In this document: piece by piece, positions 26,747 through 36,298 of the stretch
Position numbering within the stretch: the first letter of the stretch is position 1
Layout: the number at the start of each line of letters is the position of its first letter
Assembly (NCBI RefSeq): GCF_026262505.1
Contig: NC_067208.1
Location: 1,302,001-1,366,000, forward strand
Origin: Trichomonas vaginalis G3
Lineage: Eukaryota; Parabasalia; Trichomonadida; Trichomonadidae
Length of the DNA stretch: 64,000 nt
Direction of reading: 5' to 3'
Made by a program: the position numbers and the translations under genes
Notes under the pieces: generated by a model
The model's database searches: none
What the model was told of the DNA's origin: nothing
What the model saw: only the letters and a program-made list of their open reading frames with translations

Positions 26747-29149
26747 ATGACGAATTTGATCGGGGAATCCAGCAACTTAAAAGGAGAATTTTTAGAGCTC
26801 AGAGAGAAACTAGATGGCAATGACACTAAACTTAGAAAAGAGGCTGCGAAGCGAGTCGTTTCTCTCATGAGAAGTGGTGAAGATTGTTCAATTTTATTTT
26901 CATCTATGTTGAGATCCATAAATACCGATGACTTAGAATTGAAACGTCTTGTATATATCTATATATTAACGTATTCGACGTCAGAAGAAGAAGAATCGAT
27001 TATGGCGGTAAGTGCAATGTTGAAGGACAGTGAACATTATAATCCGCTTGTTCGATCCCTTGCTATCAGATCGATGACAAAAATTAAGATCGAAGCATTT
27101 GCCGAAAACATAATCGCGCAAGTCAAAAAATCACTTCAAGATAAAGACCCTTACGTGAGGAAAACAGCTGCTTTGGGTGTTGCTAAGATATTCAGTACTA
27201 TTCCTGAAACCGTTGAAAGCATTGATATTTATAAATCTTTAATTGATTTGCTCAAAGATGACAATCCTCTTGTAATTTCGAACGCAATTGCTGCTATTTG
27301 CGAAATAAATTCCCTCAGATCCTCACCAATCATGAAATTGGACTCCACAAACATTGTTTATCTCTTGAATGCATTTTCTGATTCATCCGAATGGTGCCAA
27401 ATCAATTTACTCGACGCTCTTTCGACATACCTACCTGAATCATCTAGTGATGCCCATATGTTGATAGAGAGATTCGCTACTTTGATGATGAGTAGCAATC
27501 CTGCAGTAGTAATCGGTGCTTTCAAGTGCATTTTCATATATATGGAATACGATATTCACGATATTGGAGAGATATTAACAAAGGTTTTGCCACCTTTACT
27601 TGCTTTAGTCGGATCTACTCCTCCTGAGATCCAATTTGTACTTCTTAGGACTCTTTCACTCTTCTCTCAGAAATATCCGAAGAGTTTGGCCTCAAGCATT
27701 GCTACTTTCTACTGCAAATACAATGATCCATCTTATATCAAAGTTGAGAAGCTCAGTATCATCTCAAACATTGTTGTTGAAGGTACATTACGCACAGCAT
27801 TGGACGAACTCCAAGAATATTGCAATGATATCGATGTTCATTTCGCAAAGAAAGCAATTAAGACATTATCACAAATCGCTCTCAAATTCGAAAATGCTGC
27901 TACAAAGTGTATCGATATTCTTGTCGATTTGATCAAAGGAAAGGCAGATTACGCTATTGAACAAAGTATTATCGTTTTACCAGACATTTTACGCAAATAT
28001 CCAAAGAAATTCGATGGTACAATCGCAATTGTATGCCAGAGCTGCGATCAAATCAAGAGTTCAGATGCAAAATCCTCTTTTATTTGGATACTCGGAGAAT
28101 ACTGTCATTTAATTGACAACGCCGATGTTATTCTTGATCCCTACCTAGACAGCTTCCAAGATGAATCTCCATTCGTCCAATTATCACTTGTCACGGCTTT
28201 AATCAAATGTTATCTTAACAATCCAGAGAGATCAAAAGACCAACTTCAGTTTGTTTTAGATGCATGCCAGAAGGACAATATTATGCCAGACGTCCGAAAC
28301 AGAGCTCTCATTTATTGGACTATTTTGTCAAATCATCCACAAGAAATGAAAGACATTGTTAATGTTGAGAAGACATGTACATGGGATTCATCACACTATT
28401 CACAGGAAGTCCTTTCTACACTTATTTCTAACATCGGATCGGTTTCAGGAGTTTTACACATTGTTCCATCTGATTTCACTACAGAAACAGTTTACATCGC
28501 AATGGAAGACTCACTTACACTCAAACTGAAGGAAGTCGAGACAAACGGAATCTTGAAAGTGAGTGCAGCGATCGGACCACGAAATATTGAAATTAAACTT
28601 CAAAATATTTCAGGTCAGGATCTCACAGGTCTTGCGATTGCATTGAACAAGAACATCTTCGGTATCGTTATCCACAATTTCATTGGATTTCCAGAGAAGT
28701 TATGTGTCAGTGAAGAAATCACAGTCGAAGTTCCATATACACTTGATTCTTCAGCAGTTGACAAGTCATCAACATCTCCATCGATACAAGTCGCTATTCG
28801 AACAAGCTCCGGAGTTTGTTTCTTCAGTGTTCCTTTCAAACTCAAAAACGCCATTGAAAAGCTCTCACCAAAGAAGAACGAGTTCCTCGATATGTGGACC
28901 GAGTTCCCCGATGGTGCAACAGTTACATTGAAGGGCGAGAAAGTTGCAGATAATGATTTGTTGTTCAAGCGTAAGTTCTACGTTATTGCACGTGCCAAAG
29001 GAAAAGTTGCAGGTGGTCTTCGAATCTGCAACCAGATTGTTCTTGCTTCTGTCGTTTTCGACGATTCTGGTGTTACATGTGTCCTTGAAGGAGAAGAGTT
29101 GCCTTCAAACATCATTGCTATGTATGCAAAGAAACTATTTTGTGTTTAA
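26747..29149 (+). CDS. beta-adaptin (AP-1/AP-2 beta subunit)
   Basis: An 800-residue protein. Residues 10-580 form an alpha-solenoid trunk with clear beta1/beta2-adaptin signatures: KGEFLELREKLDGNDTKLRKEA, DLELKRLVYIYILTYS, NPLVRSLAIRSM and DKDPYVRKTAALGVAKI. The last 230 residues are a beta-sandwich plus platform appendage domain. It is a large subunit of the clathrin adaptor complex that binds dileucine cargo and clathrin at the trans-Golgi network or plasma membrane. The length is somewhat shorter than animal beta-adaptins (about 940) because the hinge is short; I see no obvious clathrin-box LLNLD. TCACA 36 bases before the ATG (26711-26715) could be the initiator. Confidence 0.92.
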   Translation: MTNLIGESSNLKGEFLELREKLDGNDTKLRKEAAKRVVSLMRSGEDCSILFSSMLRSINTDDLELKRLVYIYILTYSTSEEEESIMAVSAMLKDSEHYNPLVRSLAIRSMTKIKIEAFAENIIAQVKKSLQDKDPYVRKTAALGVAKIFSTIPETVESIDIYKSLIDLLKDDNPLVISNAIAAICEINSLRSSPIMKLDSTNIVYLLNAFSDSSEWCQINLLDALSTYLPESSSDAHMLIERFATLMMSSNPAVVIGAFKCIFIYMEYDIHDIGEILTKVLPPLLALVGSTPPEIQFVLLRTLSLFSQKYPKSLASSIATFYCKYNDPSYIKVEKLSIISNIVVEGTLRTALDELQEYCNDIDVHFAKKAIKTLSQIALKFENAATKCIDILVDLIKGKADYAIEQSIIVLPDILRKYPKKFDGTIAIVCQSCDQIKSSDAKSSFIWILGEYCHLIDNADVILDPYLDSFQDESPFVQLSLVTALIKCYLNNPERSKDQLQFVLDACQKDNIMPDVRNRALIYWTILSNHPQEMKDIVNVEKTCTWDSSHYSQEVLSTLISNIGSVSGVLHIVPSDFTTETVYIAMEDSLTLKLKEVETNGILKVSAAIGPRNIEIKLQNISGQDLTGLAIALNKNIFGIVIHNFIGFPEKLCVSEEITVEVPYTLDSSAVDKSSTSPSIQVAIRTSSGVCFFSVPFKLKNAIEKLSPKKNEFLDMWTEFPDGATVTLKGEKVADNDLLFKRKFYVIARAKGKVAGGLRICNQIVLASVVFDDSGVTCVLEGEELPSNIIAMYAKKLFCV

Positions 29150-29200
29150 AAAAAATTAAAAATTAAAGAATACTTTTTTTTCTATTTTATAAATATCACT

Positions 29201-29536
29201 ATTTGTTTTATTCATTGTTGTTCAGAAAAATTATATGGTAATTTTAACTGTATCCTGCAAAACATGATATTATGGAAATTTATTTTGATTATATTTTTTG
29301 TTTCACATATACTTAAGAATGTATTACTTCCTCGCATTTATAGTGATTAACTCGAATATTAAAGCACAATTTTTGGAAGTTATGATATAACTTATTTTGA
29401 TAAAGAAGGACACTTACTTAGGGATTATGCGGACTGAACCTATAACATACATATAGCACTTTGAAAGACGCTAAATCATGAAAATGATATGTCATTATAA
29501 CGGAACAATCTACTTTAAAAAATTGAATATATCGTA
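29201..29536 (+). repeat. direct repeat, left copy (flanks helical-repeat gene)
   Basis: About 335 bp matching 30953-31255 in order and orientation, with scattered substitutions and small gaps. Long shared blocks include GTATTACTTCCTCGCATTTA and TTAACTCGAATATTAAAG. The copies lie on either side of the gene at 29604-30921, as expected if a gene-plus-spacer unit was once tandemly duplicated. Confidence 0.85.
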
Positions 29537-29603
29537 TTTTGTAAAGTTGTAAATTTTCGCTAAGAAATTTTCAAAGTTTTAATCCCATCTCTCCAAAATT
29601 TTA

Positions 29604-30921
29604 ATGGAATATAAAGATAGCGACGAATGCAATACCGAAAAATCAAAGGCCATATGCCAGCCCGATGAAAAAGATGATTCATGCGAAGAAGCATTTAAAG
29701 ATGCTGTAAAAAAACTTTTGAACGTCAAAGAATCTGAATCAATCGATTATTTTGATCACTTAGAAACAATGTTAGAAAACAAAAAATTCAAAATTGATTC
29801 TTCATCATTCGTTTCTTCTGGTGTTGTTGAAACATTAGTAAAAATTTTGTTCGAAAATACATCTGACATTCATTCAAAAGCACTTTCATTATTACGTACT
29901 TTATCTAATTACAAAGATGTAGCTCAATTTCTCAATCAAGAAAAGATTATTAATTATTTAATTAATTTTGCATTAGACTTCAACAACTCAATGGAAGATA
30001 TATGTTATGATTTTTATATTTTGAAAAAGATAGTACCTTTTCTTACAGATGAAAATGTTGTAAATTCATTTCCGGTTGAAGAATTTTCTGGATTGGACCT
30101 TCGAACTGCTCCAATCACATTTTTTACAGAATTGTTGATTCACCATCCAGATTCAATATTGTTTGATCGTATAATATTATATTTTAACAGGTATACACCA
30201 TTTATTTCTAGGACAGTGCATCTTGCAGAAACATTTTTGAAAGCAGTAATTCCAAAACACCCAGAAAAAAATTATGCGTGAAATTTTTCTGCTTAATTTG
30301 ATTTATAATATTGCAGGCAATAATTATGAAGGATCTTCAGACTTGTTTTGTATTTTCCATGAGCCATTGATCAAACAGTGCAATGATCGACCTCAAATAT
30401 TCGAAATCCTAAATGAAACTAAACAGTTTGAAATCGCATGTGATATATTTTATGATAAAGAAAGTGAAGAAGAACACAAAATCAATTCTCTCAGATTTAT
30501 TGAAGATTGGTGCATTAACGATTGTTTGCATGATCTTGCGATGCAAAATCTCAATGATAATATTTTTCTTTCTTTAATCAATTATATTGATAACTCTTGT
30601 AATGACATCAAATCATCATTGTTAGGTATATTTACATATATTCTTGATTGTCATGAATTTATCTATGCTGAAACCATAGTTGACCGAGGAATCCTTAACG
30701 TTATTGATAATTTCATCGGAACCAATACTATCAAAGCATTAAAATGTCTTGATATTATTTTTAAACATTATGTTGAGTGTAAGAGTGAAAAAGAAATTAT
30801 TAAACTCATTAACAATACAGAAATTATCGATAATTTGAATTCTGCTGTTGAAAACACTACTAACGAAGAAGAGGTAAAGCCGATTATAGAATTCTTACAA
30901 AAAATATCAAGAATTCAATGA
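29604..30921 (+). pseudogene. armadillo/HEAT-like protein gene, frameshifted
   Basis: Two ORFs of 225 and 215 residues overlap by 8 bp (30274-30281) in different frames. Both have the same composition and helical-repeat look (hydrophobic pairs with Asn/Asp/Glu between), for example LVKILFENTSDIHSKALSLL and LSLINYIDNSCNDIKSSLL. They most likely belong to one host gene of about 438 codons broken by a single frameshift near 30270. A base-calling error in the A-run there (CCAGAAAAAAATTATG) is just as possible as a real mutation. The N-terminus is acidic. No specific family is recognised. Confidence 0.6.
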
Positions 30922-30952
30922 TCCTCTTCCTTCAAAACAATAAAATATTAAT

Positions 30953-31255
30953 ATTTGTTTTGTTCATTGTTGTTCAAAAACATCTTATGGTAATTTTTTA
31001 TCTAGCATAATTATCATTTAAATATTTTGATTCTATTTTCAGCTTCACTTAAGTATGTATTACTTCCTCGCATTTATAGTTGTTAACTCGAATATTAAAG
31101 AACAATAATTATTTTGCTATAGAAAAACGCGTACGGTAATGATTTTGCTGACTGAATCTATAGCATACATGTAGCATTTTGACAATCGCTAAATCATGAA
31201 AAAGATATGTCATTACAATGGAACAATAAACTCTTAAAAATTGAATGTATCGGGA
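30953..31255 (+). repeat. direct repeat, right copy
   Basis: Matches 29201-29536 (see there). It is followed by a fragment of a different gene family, so only the spacer and not the gene seems retained in duplicate. Confidence 0.85.
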
Positions 31256-31352
31256 CGATAAATTTTTTTTTATTTTTTATTTATGAAATAGTGAAAAAGA
31301 AAATCCCTTTTTAGGGATAAAAACTATTTCATGTGTTTGTTTTCCAGATAAA

Positions 31353-32402
31353 GGTGATTAAATACTTTCTATACTACAATCATTAAATGCATCCACAAGA
31401 AAAAATCGCGAAGATTGGGAAGAATTTTATCAAAATTCAACACCATATGAAGAATACAGACAACATAATTTTAAACTTACCGCAAGAGAACACAATTATT
31501 ACGTTTCTTCATGCTTTTTCTATCAAGTTAACACACAAGGCTCTGTTTACTTAAACACAACAAAAAATACAATCAAATTCCTCATTGATACTACAATATT
31601 TAACTATTGCAGTAACAACGATGAAGGCGGATGTATTTTTTACCAACAAGAAGGCGAATTTGTCCAAGACAGAGTTTGTAGTTTTGCTTCTAAAGTAAAC
31701 TCACAAGAAACATTAGGCGTTTATTGTAAAATTGATGTTAGTAATACCAATAACAATAAAAATTACATTTATGATTCATCTATAAGTAAAGGCGGAAATG
31801 AAAGTTTCTTCGGATATAAAAATTTTTATTTAAAACATGGTCAAATCCAGATTAAATCAATCAACATTTCATTTTCCCAAATCTATCGAGGAGATTTCTA
31901 TGAAGCTATAGAATTTACCAAAGGATCAAATTCATCTTTTTCTACTTTTTCTAATTCAACAACTGGATATAAAGGCGGTGGTTATTATAAATTGAGACAT
32001 TTTAGTTCTCAAGAACAATATCTGATTCAATATTGTAATATGCTAAATAACTATGATGGCGATATACTTCAAGCATATTCAACCAAAGTTTATGTAATAA
32101 ACAGTAGTTTTATTAATAATAATCCAACAAATTGCTATTTTGGTGGTGTTAATGGAGGTACTTTAACACTAGATGGATGTTTCGTTGATGAAAAATCTCC
32201 AAAAATTTATCTATCTGTTATATTTACAAACACCATCTTAAATACATTCACTAATAGTCTATCTCACTTTTCTTCTGCTGCTTGTAATGCAGAAATTCCA
32301 ATAATTTATGAAATTAAACAAAGAATCAAAAATAGCGAAAACATTAATTTCATTAGTGTTTTTCTTGTCTCAATAAACATATTCAATAGTTCTTACTCAT
32401 AA
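31353..32402 (+). pseudogene. 5'-truncated Pmp-like beta-helix surface gene
   Basis: The frame is open for about 349 codons but has no ATG until deep inside. The product is Asn/Ser/Tyr/Gly-rich with beta-helix rungs such as GGCIFYQQEG, NSSFINNNPTNCYFGG and GGTLTLDGCFVDE. This composition matches the beta-helix half of the Pmp-like protein at 21071-23176. Signal peptide, stalk and transmembrane helix are missing. It is therefore a gene fragment, cut at its 5' side and ended early. A small upstream hairpin (ATCCCTTTTTAGGGAT inside TGAAATAGT/ACTATTTCA arms, 31285-31333) marks the junction with the repeat. Confidence 0.65.
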
Positions 32403-32761
32403 TTTTTTTCCACTCTTCTATAATTACATCAAAATTAAACTTAGGAAAAGAGATATCTTGGTTCTGTTCATATTAAAAATTACTTCATATAGCATGTGAA
32501 TAAAAATTCTTAGAATAGTAAAATTGGGATAAAAAATTAAATGATATAACAATGGATATACTCCACTTACTTTGGTATCATAAATAGGTAATCTTGTAGT
32601 TGCTAAATATCTTATCTCTGTTGGTGTTGTTAAAGAATTATTAGATGATTCTGAAAAAGAATCCAATAACTTTTCAATGTGATATTTGAGTTGAAAAATA
32701 TTTTATTTCTATTGAATATGACAAGTATATTAATTATATTATTCATACACAATATCCAACC

Positions 32762-32872
32762 TCTATTGGAGTTAACAAAGAAGCAAAGGACATTAATGTA
32801 TATAATCCACTCAGAAATGGCTCTCTTGAAATTGTTAATTATCGGATCTTTATTGGATTTGACAAAGGATGA
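32762..32872 (+). pseudogene. degenerate ankyrin-repeat fragment
   Basis: In one frame the sequence reads SIGVNKEAKDINVYNPLR and then NGSLEIVNYRIFIGFDKG before a stop. This follows the trichomonad ankyrin pattern (GxDKEAKDxxGxTPL..AxxxGxLEIVKYLIxxGxDK) with several replaced residues. There is no start codon and the neighbouring sequence has decayed. It is a relic of one of the many ankyrin genes of this genome. The stretch 32403-32761 holds nothing else clear. Confidence 0.5.
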
Positions 32873-32989
32873 AAAAGGAATAAATAAATTTATCTTGCGA
32901 GGTTAATAAGTAATGAAGTTGCAATAAAAAGTTTCCTATTTCGCTCTAACAAATGTATAAAGTTTATTAAATAATACTAACAAAATAAA

Positions 32990-35056
32990 TTAAGAAAAAG
33001 TTGATAAAATATCAAAAATTGCTTCGCGTAATTCATCATTTTCAACAGATTCCAGAGCTATATCTGTTATCAAATCAACATTAACATTTGATTTGACTGC
33101 ATTTGATGAAAAATAAAAGAAATTTCCAAATGAAAATAATAAAATTTCAGAAACTTCGAAATTATACTTGCAAACACTCAACACAATGTTCATTAGATTG
33201 ACCCAATGCTGTGAAAACTGTTCAAACTTAGAAATTACAACAGAAGAATTAAAAATTATTTTTGAAACCAGTTTTTGTGAAAAACCATCTAAATTTGTAA
33301 AGTTTTGTACAATTGGTTCCAAAACATGCCAAAGATCAATTGTAATTTCAGGGCAAATTGAAAATAAATCTAATATCAAGGAAAGAAGCGAAATCAAGCC
33401 TTGTTTCGTAAGTTCTCTTGCAGAATATGATGTAACTATGTTTGATATCAATTTCTTGTCTAAATCTTTCGATTCTTTTTGAGAAATGTGAAATCTTAAA
33501 ATTTCTATTGCAAAAGAAGTCAATTCAGGTGCACAATTACTAACAATCAAGTTGATATTGTGCAACATATCGTTATCACATTTATTTATCAACTTTTGTT
33601 GTTCATTTTCAAAATTTTCAATTAATTTTGAAATTTCCTGTGTTTCTTCTTTGAAAAGCTGCATCTTTGGGAAGAATCTTTGCTTCAAAAGCTTTGGATT
33701 CACATTTGCTTTAACAAATTCGAGAATTTCATTTTTATATTTTTCAGGAAGTTTGTTTTCGCTCAAAAACTGGTCTACAACATTTTCTGGGTCTTGGTCA
33801 ACATTAAAATACAAGTTTTTGAAGAATCCGATGTTTTCAATAACAATTGAAATACAAACATCGAATTTTTCTCCTTTTTCATTTGTTACCTTTTGTTTTT
33901 CTTTAGTTTTTGATTTTCCACATTGAATCCATTTATTGTAACCCTTTGAAAATAAAGATATCACGATTTCGCCATTTTTGTCTTTATTTAAGGAGAAAAA
34001 TCCGATTTTAGGCTCTTCATTTGCTAAGTCATTGATATCTGATATATCATTTAAAGAAATCATTTCTTCGGAAAGATTAAATTCAATTTCTTTCAAATTA
34101 TCAAAAAACTTCGCTTCTTCTTCAACAGAACACCTCCTTTTATCATCATTAGTTAGTATAGTGATCGATTTATCTTCTCCGACAACAGCAATGTCATTAT
34201 TTCTCAAAATTGAAGAACACCACGGAATTGACATCAAAGGGAAGCAATCTGTAACTTTAAACTGGTTGAAATCGATTATATATAGACATTTATCTTCTCC
34301 ACATAGATAAATGATGTCTTTTTCGGAATAAAATAAATGATATAAATAAGTATCAGTAACTTGAAGAGATTTGACGAGTTTTAAGCTTTCTTGGTTAAAC
34401 TGCCAATGTTTAAGTAGTCCATCATTGCCAATTGTAACAAATTGATTTTCATTAACCATTTTAATGTATCTTATGGGTTGTGTATGTGCTCCATCAATCT
34501 TCCATATCATATCTCCATTATACGACCATAATCTGAGAGTACAATCGGCTCCACAAGTAATTAAGCCTAAATTTGAGTAATCAACGGCCCAAATGGCAAA
34601 TCCTTCATGGCATAATGTCAAAGTATTATTATTGTATCTCCAAATCTTTGCTGTGCTATCCCATGATGAACTAATAAAAGAATTTTCATCAATTTGCTTT
34701 AAAAAGCATACATTTGCTTCATGTTCTTGGAAAATATATGACTCTTTGATTTCTTTATCTAAATCAAGTACTTCAGACATTTTCCAAGATTTAATTGAAC
34801 AATCTAAGCTTCCTGATAATAATGTTTCAGAATTAGTCCATGAAAATTGTTTTGTATATATTATGCAAGATATTGTTGATTCATGAGCTTTGAATTTTCG
34901 AATTAATTTTAATGGATTTGAATATTCATAGATATAGATGATTCCTGTTCTTTCTCCGCACACTAAATACTCTTTTTCGTTGTATACAATTGTTATGATG
35001 CATCTAAGTTCTTTCTCAGATACATTTGTGAAAGAAGATAAAATAACACTATCCAT
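32990..35056 (-). CDS. PLAA: PLAA/Doa1 (Ufd3)-like WD40-PFU-PUL protein
   Basis: A 688-residue protein starting at the ATG at 35054-35056 (MDSVILSSF). About seven WD40 repeats (residues 15-305) include GSLDCSIKSWKM, SSWDSTAKIWRY and TCGADCTLRLWSY. A PFU ubiquitin-binding domain follows (around residues 350-440: YFNVDQDPENVVDQFLSEN, LPEKYKNEILEFV). The last 200 residues form an alpha-helical PUL domain. This order is unique to Doa1/Ufd3/PLAA, which binds ubiquitin and the AAA ATPase Cdc48/p97 in ubiquitin-dependent protein turnover and endosomal sorting. The length fits (yeast about 715). An upstream TTG reading is ignored because an initiator lies directly before the ATG. Confidence 0.9.
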   Translation of the reverse strand: MDSVILSSFTNVSEKELRCIITIVYNEKEYLVCGERTGIIYIYEYSNPLKLIRKFKAHESTISCIIYTKQFSWTNSETLLSGSLDCSIKSWKMSEVLDLDKEIKESYIFQEHEANVCFLKQIDENSFISSSWDSTAKIWRYNNNTLTLCHEGFAIWAVDYSNLGLITCGADCTLRLWSYNGDMIWKIDGAHTQPIRYIKMVNENQFVTIGNDGLLKHWQFNQESLKLVKSLQVTDTYLYHLFYSEKDIIYLCGEDKCLYIIDFNQFKVTDCFPLMSIPWCSSILRNNDIAVVGEDKSITILTNDDKRRCSVEEEAKFFDNLKEIEFNLSEEMISLNDISDINDLANEEPKIGFFSLNKDKNGEIVISLFSKGYNKWIQCGKSKTKEKQKVTNEKGEKFDVCISIVIENIGFFKNLYFNVDQDPENVVDQFLSENKLPEKYKNEILEFVKANVNPKLLKQRFFPKMQLFKEETQEISKLIENFENEQQKLINKCDNDMLHNINLIVSNCAPELTSFAIEILRFHISQKESKDLDKKLISNIVTSYSARELTKQGLISLLSLILDLFSICPEITIDLWHVLEPIVQNFTNLDGFSQKLVSKIIFNSSVVISKFEQFSQHWVNLMNIVLSVCKYNFEVSEILLFSFGNFFYFSSNAVKSNVNVDLITDIALESVENDELREAIFDILSTFS

Positions 35057-35058
35057 TT

Positions 35059-35066
35059 TATGATGA
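35059..35066 (-). promoter_or_regulatory. initiator before PLAA gene
   Basis: On the minus strand the sequence reads TCATCATA and then AAATG. Either TCATC or TCATA fits the trichomonad initiator, a few bases before the start codon. Confidence 0.55.
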
Positions 35067-35517
35067 GTTAATAGCTGAACCAAGGTTCTTGAGAATTATG
35101 CATCAGCATGGATTTAGAAAATTATTCAGCAGTAGCTAAAAATTATCTGGCATCATTTTGGAATTCAATATTATTTACAATTTATCATTGAATATTTATT
35201 ACCAACTAATTCCTAGGCTATTTATATTGATAAAATGTGAAAATTGCATAAATAAATTTTCATTCTCCGAAAATTTTCCTTAAATTTCGGAATTGGTGTT
35301 TGATTTACCCAATATTCGAAAAACTCAAATGAAATCTTTTGTCATGGCCCTGCCTTGTAAAAGATCGAAATTTTCTCTCAAAAAAAGTTGAATTTCGCCG
35401 AAACGAATACGGTTATTTGCATTTATTAACTATAGGTGTCTCGATCAATGCAAAAGAAATGAATTATAATGACGATGGCAGAAATATCTCAATAAAAATC
35501 CGAAGAATTTTATTTTG

Positions 35518-35522
35518 TCACT
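35518..35522 (+). promoter_or_regulatory. initiator TCACT
   Basis: TCACT (in TTGTCACTTTTGG) lies 29 bases before the ATG at 35549. The next host gene has the same TTGTCACTTTT block before its start. Confidence 0.5.
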
Positions 35523-35548
35523 TTTGGAGAAATAAAAGCATTTAAAAA

Positions 35549-36013
35549 ATGGGATGTTCTGCCACCAAGCCCTCTGAGTCTGACAACATGACTCTTCCAC
35601 CAGCACCAGTTCAGAAGAAACTTTCGAAGAAAGAAGCAAAGAAACCAGCTGAAGGATCTGAAGAGAAGAATCAGCAAAAGGCAGAAGAAAAACCAGCTGA
35701 AGAACCGAAACCTACGCAAGAACCTAATCGAGATGATATACCTCCTGTTGAAGAAGAACCAGTTGTAAAAACCCGCGAAATCCAATTAGAGCCAGAACCT
35801 GAGCAGCAGCCACAGCAGGAAGAGCCTAAGGAAGAACAAAAGCCAGAGGAACAACCAAAGCAAGAAGAACAAAAGCCAGAGGAACAACCAAAGCAAGAAG
35901 AAGAAAAGCCACAAGAAACTTCAAACAATGATGCAGAAGCAAAGCAAGAAGATGGAAAGCCAAGAGAGCACAAACCAAAGACTTTCATTGACGATCCAGC
36001 CTTATTACTTTAG
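35549..36013 (+). CDS. lipid-anchored (MGC) low-complexity Glu/Pro/Lys protein
   Basis: A 154-residue protein starting MGCSATKPSES. Gly2 with Cys3 and Ser6-like spacing is a classic dual N-myristoylation/palmitoylation signal. The rest is disordered and made of Glu, Pro, Lys and Gln, with a repeated PKQEEQKPEEQ unit around residues 95-125 and a short conserved-looking end (KTFIDDPALLL). It is probably a membrane-tethered, flexible protein of the inner plasma membrane or cytoskeleton. The C-terminal motif might bind a partner. The function is unknown. Confidence 0.7.
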   Translation: MGCSATKPSESDNMTLPPAPVQKKLSKKEAKKPAEGSEEKNQQKAEEKPAEEPKPTQEPNRDDIPPVEEEPVVKTREIQLEPEPEQQPQQEEPKEEQKPEEQPKQEEQKPEEQPKQEEEKPQETSNNDAEAKQEDGKPREHKPKTFIDDPALLL

Positions 36014-36282
36014 ATCATGTTAATGAATTATAAAAATAATTTTAGTTTACAATTCTTTATTTTACATAAATTTACAAATAACTCATATTTGAAATCATAT
36101 ATACTATTTGCTAATGATGATTTTATTTATAGAAACACTGAATATGGTGGAATTCAGTTGGAAAATCTCGAATAAAGATAAATTTTGATATAATTCATTG
36201 AGGAAAATTGATTATTTTCAAGTTATTAAACTATTTATCATGTTATTTTATACTTCATTTTTTGAGCAAAGATATGAAATTG

Positions 36283-36287
36283 TCACT
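36283..36287 (+). promoter_or_regulatory. initiator TCACT
   Basis: TCACT with +1 A 14 bases before the ATG at 36299, in the block TTGTCACTTTTTTACC that echoes the promoter at 35518. Confidence 0.55.
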
Positions 36288-36298
36288 TTTTTACCAAT

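Noticed and set aside
35339-35545. 68-codon ORF before the MGC protein
   Set aside because: Overlaps the promoter region and initiator of the gene at 35549; composition random.
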